From: a virus
Direction: 5' to 3' (one strand)
IMG/VR virus record: IMGVR_UViG_3300015171_000092
Coordinates: 1 to 22,822 of that record
Length of the DNA stretch: 22,822 nt
Shown here: positions 7,989 through 14,143 of the stretch, piece by piece
Layout of the letters: every line of letters begins with the position of its first letter
How positions within the stretch are numbered: the stretch's first letter is position 1
The notes under the pieces: generated by a model
The model's database searches: none
Told to the model about the DNA's origin: nothing
Seen by the model: only the letters and a program-made list of their open reading frames with translations
Program-made: the position numbers and the translations under genes

Positions 7989-9248
7989 ATGGCTTCCTAT
8001 AGCAACACGGACATGCTGTTCATGGAGTCCGAAAAGATTTACCCCAAGCTGCAAGAGTGGGTCAATCGCTTCGACACTCCCGCAAACCTGATCCCCAAGC
8101 GCGACGTTCAGATGGTTTCGGAACGCGATTTCCGCATTCCGTCCGTCACCGACGATCCGGGGCGTGAAGGTACCTACGACCCCAACTTCGGCGAAATCGG
8201 CCGCGGTCAGAACATGAAGGGCGCGGTGATGATTTCCACCTTCATGCCCACCCGCATGTCCTTCGAACTGTCGCAACTCTCGATGGATGCGACCGGCGAT
8301 AACGGCCAGGCCGTCAAGAGCACCTTCAAGTACGTCATGGGTCGGGCCATCCCCGGCTTCGCGGCGTTCCAGAACCGCCTGTTCTTCACCGACGGCACCC
8401 CGACCCTGGCGACTGCTTCCGCGCAGGCGACCGTGGGTGGGTTCACGCAATACACTCTCACGAACGTCTTCGGGGCGCGTCGCGTGCGTCGCGGCCAGTT
8501 CGTCGCGATTTACGATTCGACCCTGACTACCTTGCGCGCCACCGCTCGCATCACCTGGGTCGATTACAAAAACCGCATCGTACAAATGGCGTCCACCATT
8601 GCCGGCGCGGCCGCAACCGACGTTCTCTGCTTCGAGGGCGTGTCCGGCGCGTCTCCGGTTGGGATGCTGGGCCTGTACTACTGGAACTCTTCGGCGACCA
8701 CCGGCACCACTGCCGGCGTGAACCGCGCGAACGAGCCGGAAATTTGGGCCAACTCCGTTTCCGGCGCTGGTGGACTGAACTACATCCTCGGCCTCAACCT
8801 GTTCCACGCGATGTTGGAGCGCCGCGGTGCCAGTTCCCTCGACGGCATGATCGGCATTGCCGGCCTGCCACAGCACGCCGCCGCCGTTGGTCAGGTGACC
8901 AACATTCAGCGTATCGACATCCAGGGCGCCACGCCCGAGATGAAGGATCTTCTGCCGAAGGTGCAAACGGAGTTCCCGTTTGCCGGCGTCCGCCACAAGG
9001 TCGTCCCCTTCCAGGATGCGAGCCGCCTGGACTGGATCTCGCCGCAGGAAACCTGGGGCGTCGCGCGGCTGCATGACGTGAAGTATTTCGAGATCGGCGG
9101 ACAGCGCTTCTTCCCGATCTACGGCGCGGGCGGCTCTCCCAACGCCGGTATCTGGTTCGCGATGGTGGCGAACCAGAATTACTTCTGCGCCAACCCGGGT
9201 GCAAACGGATTTATCAGTGCGCTCCCGATCAACGCTCCCTACGCATAA
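7989..9248 (+). CDS. major capsid protein
   Basis: The 419-residue product is called the major capsid protein, expected to have the HK97 fold. It directly follows the scaffold-like gene, has the strongest ribosome site in the window (AAGGAG at 7975-7980, eight bases before ATG), and is followed by a terminator-like hairpin, as expected for the most abundant virion protein. Sequence features fit a coat protein: an N-terminal arm (MASYSNTDMLFMESEKIYPK), an E-loop-like FGEIGRGQNMKGAVM region near residues 68-82, a long central helix region, and many Gly/Ala/Phe beta segments to the C-terminus. No cleavage site or protease partner is evident. Family assignment within the HK97 group needs a profile search. 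Confidence 0.85.
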   Translation: MASYSNTDMLFMESEKIYPKLQEWVNRFDTPANLIPKRDVQMVSERDFRIPSVTDDPGREGTYDPNFGEIGRGQNMKGAVMISTFMPTRMSFELSQLSMDATGDNGQAVKSTFKYVMGRAIPGFAAFQNRLFFTDGTPTLATASAQATVGGFTQYTLTNVFGARRVRRGQFVAIYDSTLTTLRATARITWVDYKNRIVQMASTIAGAAATDVLCFEGVSGASPVGMLGLYYWNSSATTGTTAGVNRANEPEIWANSVSGAGGLNYILGLNLFHAMLERRGASSLDGMIGIAGLPQHAAAVGQVTNIQRIDIQGATPEMKDLLPKVQTEFPFAGVRHKVVPFQDASRLDWISPQETWGVARLHDVKYFEIGGQRFFPIYGAGGSPNAGIWFAMVANQNYFCANPGANGFISALPINAPYA

Positions 9249-9258
9249 ACCGTAGGGG

Positions 9259-9375
9259 ATTGATGGCTATCGGGTGGGACTTGAACCCACAACAAGCGGG
9301 TCCTAACGGACTCCAGGGCGGCTTGAAACACAACCGCCGAAGGGCTCTACCGTTGAGCTACCGATAGCCATCAAT
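9259..9375. repeat. perfect 15-bp inverted repeat enclosing the tRNA-like element
   Basis: The bases ATTGATGGCTATCGG at 9259-9273 are the exact reverse complement of CCGATAGCCATCAAT at 9361-9375. The two arms include the seven-base acceptor helix of the tRNA-like element and extend it by eight further pairs. The repeat starts 10 bases after the capsid gene stop. In a transcript of either strand it would close a multibranched RNA structure. Confidence 0.9.
9267..9367 (-). tRNA. tRNA-like gene, noncanonical, anticodon not assignable
   Basis: Read on the minus strand, this 101-base element has clear tRNA signatures: acceptor CTATCGG/CCGATAG, then TA at positions 8-9, a D arm GCTC-AACGGTA-GAGC containing GG, and a T arm GTGGG-TTCAAGT-CCCAC. 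The middle is abnormal. A GGCGG/CCGCC helix closes a 12-base loop containing TTTCAAG, and a GTCC-GTTA-GGAC hairpin follows where a variable arm could be. The variable region runs on as CCGCTTGTT. The element is about 30 bases longer than a class I tRNA and also longer than usual Leu/Ser/Tyr tRNAs. No properly placed seven-base anticodon loop is present, so the amino acid cannot be called. The acceptor helix continues outward to 15 pairs. CCA follows the last paired base directly, without a separate discriminator. It may be an odd or decayed tRNA, or a tRNA-like structural element. Confidence 0.6.
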
Positions 9376-9403
9376 AAAACTCTATCATCCTCCGTCACGC
9401 AAC

Positions 9404-9443
9404 GGGTCGCGCTGGCTTTTCCTGGCTGGCGCGGCCCTCTTTT
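9404..9443 (+). terminator. rho-independent-type terminator after the capsid gene
   Basis: GGGTCGCGCTGGC at 9404-9416 pairs with GCTGGCGCGGCCC at 9425-9437, giving 13 pairs including a few G-T, around an eight-base T-rich loop. The tract TCTTTT follows at 9438-9443. This is a strong GC-rich stem with a short U tract, placed between the capsid gene and the RyR gene. It probably separates or attenuates transcription downstream of the capsid gene. The U tract is short, so readthrough is likely. Confidence 0.65.
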
Positions 9444-9462
9444 CCAAGAAAGGTTTTTTACA

Positions 9463-9861
9463 ATGAACATTCCATTTGAAGAGCAGATAGCGCGCGTCTG
9501 CCATGAAGCTAATAGAGAATACTGTCTCACTATAGGCGACCGCTCGCAGCCATCGTGGGACGATGCTCCGCGATGGCAGAAGGAATCAGCCGTGAATGGC
9601 GTGCAATTCCATCTCGCTGCGCACCGAACTGGGAGCAAGCCGCGCCCAGAAGCGTCCCACGAAAAATGGCTTGAGCAAAAGCGTGCCGAGGGTTGGCAGT
9701 ACGGGCCAACCAAGGACCCTGAGCGAAAACTGCATCCGTGCTTCATGCCCTACGATGGCCTGCCGCTAGACCAGCGGGTGAAGGATTACATTTTCGGGGC
9801 AATCGTCCAGGCGTTTTTTGAGGGCAGTCATGAAGCAATCGGACCTCAGGCGCATCAATAG
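9463..9861 (+). CDS. RyR-domain protein
   Basis: This 132-residue protein is essentially one RyR domain (named after the repeat in ryanodine receptors, and known from phage and bacterial proteins). Recognisable parts are IARVCHEANREYCLTIGD (9-26), WDDAPRWQKESAVNGVQFH (32-50), SHEKWLEQKRAEGWQYGP (65-82), KDPERKLHPCFMPYDGLP (84-101) and RVKDYIFGAIVQAF (105-118). In animals the domain binds ligands or partners. In phages its role is not established, and links to nucleotide-type ligands in immunity are proposed rather than shown for this gene. The ribosome site AAAGG sits about ten bases before ATG 9463, after the capsid terminator. It overlaps the start of the next gene by 32 bases. Confidence 0.85.
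   Translation: MNIPFEEQIARVCHEANREYCLTIGDRSQPSWDDAPRWQKESAVNGVQFHLAAHRTGSKPRPEASHEKWLEQKRAEGWQYGPTKDPERKLHPCFMPYDGLPLDQRVKDYIFGAIVQAFFEGSHEAIGPQAHQ
9820..9824 (+). promoter_or_regulatory. ribosome binding site deciding the start at 9830
   Basis: GAGGG at 9820-9824 lies five bases before ATG 9830. It favours that ATG over the in-frame TTG at 9818, which the ribosome site itself overlaps. Confidence 0.6.
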
Positions 9862-10420
9862 GATTTTCGAGCCGTTCGGGCGCCTGCCCGATGGCCGCTT
9901 GCGGATTCGCTGGTTCGACACGTTCGACACCGAGCTCCGCTATTTCGTAGAGAAAGACAAAACCGTTAAGACGGAAGGCGGCCTATGGGTCGTCGAAGCC
10001 GAATGGGAGCCTCACTTTTGGGGCGAGCGCATCGGTAAAGGCTGGGTCGTCGCAATCGCGAAACCGCCGATCCCGCGCGAGGAGTTCATCCTTCGCTACG
10101 GCACGAAAGCCCCTTGGTCCGGCCAGCCGGACTATGCGACCGGGCTTATCGAGAACACGAAATTGGACGAGGGCTATCCGCCCGACGAGCGAAAGACGGC
10201 CCTAGTTAAGAACCTAATCATGGAGCAAATCTATCGCGGCGCGTCGATTGACGGCGGACCCGGCAAAGGCACCGAAATTTTAGACAGTCTCGTGAAGCAG
10301 CAGGAAAAGAAGCACGAGGCAACTCGCAAACAAATCGAAGACGAAATCGAGGATGGACTGTCCCCGTTCGGCAACTGGCCGGGCAAGCGTGGCGGCTCCG
10401 TCTCGTATGGAGGCATTTAG
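9830..10420 (+). CDS. unknown phage protein downstream of the RyR gene
   Basis: The 196-residue protein (starting MKQSDLRRINRIFEPFG) is not one I recognise. It has a beta-rich N-terminal half with WFDTFDTELRYFV and EAEWEPHFWGERIGKGWVVA, and a helical charged C-terminal third (KQQEKKHEATRKQIEDEIEDGL) likely to be coiled coil, ending in a Gly/Ser-rich tail. ATG 9830 is preferred over TTG 9818 because GAGGG stands five bases upstream of it. The gene overlaps the RyR gene by 32 bases and is followed two bases later by the zinc-ribbon gene, so the three are probably co-translated. The position between capsid and adaptor suggests a head accessory or tail-joining role, without direct evidence. Confidence 0.7.
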   Translation: MKQSDLRRINRIFEPFGRLPDGRLRIRWFDTFDTELRYFVEKDKTVKTEGGLWVVEAEWEPHFWGERIGKGWVVAIAKPPIPREEFILRYGTKAPWSGQPDYATGLIENTKLDEGYPPDERKTALVKNLIMEQIYRGASIDGGPGKGTEILDSLVKQQEKKHEATRKQIEDEIEDGLSPFGNWPGKRGGSVSYGGI

Positions 10421-10422
10421 CA

Positions 10423-11193
10423 ATGAACGACATTAGTAAACAGGCCGTGGTGGTATCTCTCTACCCGGCTCCACTGGGCGAAGTGAAACGGCCGGGATTT
10501 TTGCCAACCCCGACATTCACGATGCCCGCATGCAACTCGCTAGACAATCCCGTTCTGCTCGTGGTGCCGATGCAAACCGAAAAGTTCTACGTCGGGCATG
10601 ACCGCACGATGACGACTGCTTGGGCCGCGAAAGACGTGGCTGAGGACATTGTTCGGGAGTGGACTAGCGGCTTACCTGGCACCAACCTTGCAGTTGGAGC
10701 ACTGCCGGGGGTGTGGGTATCCGAAGGCGCGCATCAGGTCAACGGCGAATGGGTGATCCCGCAAGCCGAGCTCGATGCGCAGCGCAAGGGGCTCGATCTG
10801 ACATTGCGGCGTTTGGTGATGACGGCGCGCGAGCTACATGGCACCGACGGAAAGAACGCCACTCAGATTTTGCCGGTGATGCACACTGCGGCGAAGTGGC
10901 TGAAGGTCGAGGGCGAGGCTTGGCAGCAGGACTTGACCAGCGAAGCGCGGTTCTCTTGCCCTTTTTGCAAGGGAGTCAACCAGAACGGCGCATCGACCTG
11001 CATTCACTGCAAGAATGTCATCGACCAGAAGAAATTTGACGCGACGCGAGCTCTGATTCAGCGGCACGAAGATGCGATCGAGGGTACCGACAACGACGCT
11101 CCGCCGGATGAACAAGCTCTCTCCGTGCGCCCCTCGGAGAACAAAAGCGGCTCCGGTAAAGGCAGCAACAAGGGCGCACTCGCCTCGGTCTAG
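10423..11193 (+). CDS. zinc-ribbon protein of unknown function
   Basis: This 256-residue protein has an N-terminal beta-rich part (about 1-110) and a helical stretch (about 115-170). It then has a clear zinc ribbon, FSCPFCKGVNQNGASTCIHC, at about 178-197, with two CxxC knuckles 12 residues apart. The tail is disordered and Ser/Gly/Lys-rich. The ribosome site GGAGG at 10408-10412 lies ten bases before ATG 10423, inside the end of the previous gene. Zinc ribbons of this plain type occur in many nucleic-acid- or protein-binding proteins, so the domain alone gives no specific role. It lies in the cluster between capsid and adaptor genes. Confidence 0.75.
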   Translation: MNDISKQAVVVSLYPAPLGEVKRPGFLPTPTFTMPACNSLDNPVLLVVPMQTEKFYVGHDRTMTTAWAAKDVAEDIVREWTSGLPGTNLAVGALPGVWVSEGAHQVNGEWVIPQAELDAQRKGLDLTLRRLVMTARELHGTDGKNATQILPVMHTAAKWLKVEGEAWQQDLTSEARFSCPFCKGVNQNGASTCIHCKNVIDQKKFDATRALIQRHEDAIEGTDNDAPPDEQALSVRPSENKSGSGKGSNKGALASV

Positions 11194-11209
11194 TCCTTAA
11201 TTCTCCCGC

Positions 11210-11214
11210 GAGGG
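11210..11214 (+). promoter_or_regulatory. ribosome binding site pointing to an ATT start at 11222
   Basis: GAGGG at 11210-11214 is placed seven bases before ATT 11222. There is no ATG, GTG or TTG in this frame between the stop at 11198-11200 and ATG 11339. It is the best Shine-Dalgarno candidate for the adaptor-like gene. Confidence 0.5.
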
Positions 11215-11221
11215 TATCTAT

Positions 11222-11929
11222 ATTCAGCCCACCTTCGGCCAGGTCATTAACATAGCGCGCGACTACCTCGGGGACGAGAGGGGGGGTGTCTTCAAGACCC
11301 CCTTTCTCCTCCGTTGCGCCCGTCGCGTTTTCGATGAGATGCAGGATGTCTTCAAAAACTTCCAACTACCCGATGCACTGGTAGTCCCGGCCACGTTCAC
11401 CGTGGCTGCCGGGACGACGACATTCGACCCGCAGGCGCAAACGCAACTCGCTGGGTTTGGCGATCCCCGTCTGTTCGAGGAGCGCGCCAGTGGGAGTTCC
11501 GACAAGTTTACCCGCGTGCGCTTGGTGGATATTCTGCCCCAGCCCGACCCGGCCGCTCCGTCCGACAAGTTCTACTTTTACACCTTCCACCAAGAGAAGG
11601 TTCAGGTGAATGCTGCCGCTGGCGACATCGAAGTGCGCTTCACCTACTACGCTTCCGGCAATGCTGAACTGCTGGATGAAACCGTGACTATCGCGGTCGA
11701 TGACTGTCTGAATTTTCTGGCTGCGGCAACTGCTGCCAAGGCTGCACCCGGCAAGGGCTATACCGATGAGGCCGCCCGAGCCAAAACCGATGCGTATGGA
11801 GCGAACAACCCGAATCCGCTTGCGAATCCGGGTGGCTATCTCCAGGCACTAGTCGATTCAAAGTTGCGCATCTTGCAACAGTCGCCCGTAGTTCCGCCCA
11901 TGTACCGGGCGGGTCAGTTCAGATACTAA
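11222..11929 (+). CDS. probable head-tail adaptor (connector) protein, likely ATT start
   Basis: The frame is open from 11201. Its first ATG (11339) would give 196 residues, but 39 further codons upstream look coding. They give QPTFGQVINIARDYLGDE followed by GGVFKTPFLLRCARRVFDEM, the pattern seen at the N-termini of phage connector proteins (helix, LGD.xG..(Y/F)T..LL, helix). With GAGGG seven bases upstream, ATT 11222 is the best start, giving 235 residues. The rest is a beta-rich middle (ATFTVAAGTTTFDPQ; RVRLVDILPQPD) and a helical C-terminus ending near PPMYRAGQFRY. In podoviruses the adaptor sits between portal and nozzle and precedes the nozzle gene, as here. The function is inferred from this pattern and from order; the start is unusual and could instead be ATC 11216 or ATG 11339. 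Confidence 0.6.
   Translation: MQPTFGQVINIARDYLGDERGGVFKTPFLLRCARRVFDEMQDVFKNFQLPDALVVPATFTVAAGTTTFDPQAQTQLAGFGDPRLFEERASGSSDKFTRVRLVDILPQPDPAAPSDKFYFYTFHQEKVQVNAAAGDIEVRFTYYASGNAELLDETVTIAVDDCLNFLAAATAAKAAPGKGYTDEAARAKTDAYGANNPNPLANPGGYLQALVDSKLRILQQSPVVPPMYRAGQFRY
11276..11308. other. strong G/C-run hairpin inside the adaptor coding region
   Basis: GAGAGGGGGGGT at 11276-11287 pairs with ACCCCCTTTCTC at 11297-11308 (12 pairs, two of them G-T) around a nine-base loop. If translation starts at 11222, the hairpin is inside the gene. If it starts at ATG 11339, the hairpin is in the leader. No convincing U run follows, so a terminator is not supported. Confidence 0.5.
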
Positions 11930-11949
11930 TTCAAAGGAGAAAACATATC

Positions 11950-12297
11950 ATGGCTAGTATTCGACTTCCAAGTGAAGCGCATTGGGATATCAATGGCCCG
12001 CTCACCGCTTTCGCGGGCGGGGGGCAAACCAATGCGGTTGCATTGGTCGCAAGCAAAATGAACCGGGTCACGGTCGTCGGCACGGCTGCGGACAGCGTGA
12101 AGTTGCCACAGGCTACCGTGCTGGGCCGCGAACTGATCGTCATCAATTCCGGCGCCAACTCCGTGAACGTATTCCCGTTCCTGGGGGATTCAATCAACGC
12201 TTTGTCGGCGAACGCAGCCTTTGCTGTAGCGGCTGGCAAGACAGCGGTTTTCTATTCCCCGGTCGCAAATATCTGGTACGCGTTGCTTTCCGCCTAA
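11950..12297 (+). CDS. small beta-rich structural-type protein
   Basis: The 115-residue protein is built of alternating beta segments: NRVTVVGTAADSVKLPQA, GRELIVINSGANSVNVFP, NAAFAVAAGKTAVFYSP and NIWYALLSA. This pattern, with SVNVFP..GDSIN followed by an AAGK..VFY hairpin and a terminal W.AL strand, recurs in small phage structural proteins and at the ends of fibre or decoration proteins. It could be a capsid decoration or a tail accessory protein; I cannot say which. AAGGAG lies about ten bases before ATG 11950. It sits between the adaptor-like gene and the tail protein. Confidence 0.7.
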   Translation: MASIRLPSEAHWDINGPLTAFAGGGQTNAVALVASKMNRVTVVGTAADSVKLPQATVLGRELIVINSGANSVNVFPFLGDSINALSANAAFAVAAGKTAVFYSPVANIWYALLSA

Positions 12298-12304
12298 TAC
12301 CCCC

Positions 12305-12826
12305 TTGTCGCTCATAAGCTACATCGGGAAGGCGCTCAACGACTTCCGCGGGGCGTGGACTATCCGGGATCAAACCGGGCAGAACGCGTCTCGCGGTTCC
12401 GTTGCGAAGAATGTCCGGCTCAACCCCGGCCAGTTCTTCACGCGTCCAGGTATGGCAATTGCTCTGGCGTTCGATTCGGCGATCCAGTCGATGTACAACT
12501 GGATCGCCACTGACTCGTTCTATGGGCAGTTGTCGCGGCTCGTCTATCTCAAGGGCACGAACAGCATCAATCTCTATGACCTTGGCGCGGCCGTGAATAA
12601 TGCGCTCTACACGCGGGCCTGCCTAGGGCTTTCGGTGGTCGAGGCCGACACCCGCCTGTACATCGGGCACTACGATGCACTCGGCCGCGCTGCGGGCGGG
12701 GCGCGAATCTGCAACGGGTGGGGGCATGCACCCAAGGCGTTCACCTTTTCGCGTATCGCATCGAAACACGCTCCGGCTTCCCCGGGCGCATCGCGCCGAC
12801 GGCATCGGGGATCAGTTGTACCGTGA
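12305..12826 (+). CDS. tail (nozzle/stopper-like) protein, N-terminal half of a frame-broken gene
   Basis: This is the first part of a large tail protein. The start is TTG 12305, eight bases after the previous stop. The N-terminus (RDQTGQNASRGSVAKNVRLNPG then QFFTRPG) resembles the N-termini of podovirus tail/DNA-stabilisation proteins, where a list of features at fixed positions begins with N..L.PG...TR.G. Convincing protein continues through LSVVEADTRLYIGHYDALG and ARICNGWG up to about 12724. Beyond this the frame gives a Pro/Arg/His-rich, non-protein-like sequence up to its stop at 12824-12826, and the true continuation is in the frame one base back. The 173-residue form is therefore probably not the natural product unless frameshifting is programmed. 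Together with the next entry it would make about 612 residues. Confidence 0.7.
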   Translation: MSLISYIGKALNDFRGAWTIRDQTGQNASRGSVAKNVRLNPGQFFTRPGMAIALAFDSAIQSMYNWIATDSFYGQLSRLVYLKGTNSINLYDLGAAVNNALYTRACLGLSVVEADTRLYIGHYDALGRAAGGARICNGWGHAPKAFTFSRIASKHAPASPGASRRRHRGSVVP

Positions 12827-14142
12827 GCGCCGGTGGTCGCACTGTCACGTTCCAATGCACGATGACGGTTCCGACGGACGCCGCCTTCATCCATATCTCG
12901 ATGACGACGGTGGATAACACAGCGCTCTATAAGGACGTTGCCTCGCAAGTCGTCACGGCTGGCGCCACGTACACCATCACTCAGACCATCAGCATTTCGG
13001 ACACGGACATTGTGGCGCTCCCGGATACGACGGACGTTACCGACTACTTCTCTCTGCTGACGGTTTCGAACGGAGCTCCTAGCCCATCCAAGATCGTGCG
13101 CTATGGGAATCGGAACGTCTACATCCAGCAAAACAAGATGTTCATTAGCGACCCCTACGCGGCGCAGACCCTACTTGACCCCGACAACGTAATTCAGGTC
13201 GAGGGACAGCGCACGATGGTCACTGCCGACGTGCTGGGCGGGCAACTCATCATCTTTTGCGCCAATTCGACCTACACGCTAGGCGGCGATAACACGCGGA
13301 AGCCGCGCGAGTGGGCTCCTCCCTCACGCATCTCGGAAGCCATCGGGACACTCTCAATAAACGGCGTCTGTCCTTCGGCTGGCTACTCGTTCCTGTGGGT
13401 CATCCATGATAGCGGGCTCTACACCTTCAGCGGGGCCTACAGCGCGATTCCGATTTCGTATATGTTCGACTCGGATTGGAAGCGCATCAACTGGGCGGCG
13501 GCGCACACGATCCAGATGGCCGACAACGCTTCCGAGCGCTGCTTGTACATCAACGTGCCGCTCGACGGCGCCACGAGCCCGAACTACCGCATGGTGCTCG
13601 ACTATAGCCGGGCGCGCAATATGTACGGCCAGATCGACCCGTTTTCGATTGACTACTCGCTCGACGACTACAATAACGCGGCGGCAACCCCCTCGCTCGC
13701 GCTGGTGCAAAACTACATCACCCAGGCGCGGGAATTGTGGCTCGGCCTCCCGAGCGGTCAAATTCTGCGCCACGTTCCGGGGCTGCGCGCAGACAATACG
13801 GCTCACCCTATCCACACCGTCTATGAGACGGGGCTGAATCTCAACGCGAGGGACGCCAAAACGCTCCTGAGTCGATTCGGTGGCGCGCAGATGGACGTCA
13901 AGGGGTCCGGCCAGTTAACCATCACGCCTTACGGCCTTGGCCGGCTAACGGTGCCGGATGACTCCGTGGACCCCGTTGATCTTTCGGCGAACCCCGATGG
14001 AGAGTCGGAAGCTCGCTGGCACATGGTTTCCGAGAACCAAACGATCAGGCTTGAAACGGGCGCTGCGAACGTCGGCGACTGGATGCAGATGCAGGGCTTG
14101 ACTATTTTCCACAAGGCGAGCGGCACGACCAAAGCAGCGTAA
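12718..14142 (+). CDS. tail (nozzle/stopper-like) protein, C-terminal part of the frame-broken gene
   Basis: The frame is open from 12580 and reads as good protein from about 12742 (GVHLFAYRIETRSGFPGRIAP) to 14142. The GTG at 12718 has no ribosome site and is unlikely to be a real start. The sequence has repeated beta-propeller-like elements: RYGNRNVYIQQNKMFIS, GGQLIIFCANSTYTLGG, GYSFLWVIHDSGLYTFSG, RCLYINVPL and RELWLGLPSGQI. These fit tail hub or nozzle proteins that bind the adaptor and plug or extend the DNA channel. The C-terminus (GSGQLTITPYGLG; GDWMQMQGLTIFHK) is beta-rich. It should join the upstream half by a one-base backward shift near the G run at 12720-12724. The next gene begins one base after its stop. 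Confidence 0.75.
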   Translation: MGACTQGVHLFAYRIETRSGFPGRIAPTASGISCTVSAGGRTVTFQCTMTVPTDAAFIHISMTTVDNTALYKDVASQVVTAGATYTITQTISISDTDIVALPDTTDVTDYFSLLTVSNGAPSPSKIVRYGNRNVYIQQNKMFISDPYAAQTLLDPDNVIQVEGQRTMVTADVLGGQLIIFCANSTYTLGGDNTRKPREWAPPSRISEAIGTLSINGVCPSAGYSFLWVIHDSGLYTFSGAYSAIPISYMFDSDWKRINWAAAHTIQMADNASERCLYINVPLDGATSPNYRMVLDYSRARNMYGQIDPFSIDYSLDDYNNAAATPSLALVQNYITQARELWLGLPSGQILRHVPGLRADNTAHPIHTVYETGLNLNARDAKTLLSRFGGAQMDVKGSGQLTITPYGLGRLTVPDDSVDPVDLSANPDGESEARWHMVSENQTIRLETGAANVGDWMQMQGLTIFHKASGTTKAA

Positions 14143-14143
14143 A

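Noticed and set aside
7971-9074. 367-residue antisense frame opposite the capsid gene
   Set aside because: It is rich in His, Gly, Arg and Val without a domain, and mirrors the strong codon bias of the capsid gene. No ribosome site is seen.
9267-9367. Selenocysteine or Leu tRNA identity for the tRNA-like element (TTTCAAG read as a TCA or CAA anticodon loop)
   Set aside because: The five bases on each side of that loop do not pair, so the anticodon cannot be placed there with confidence.
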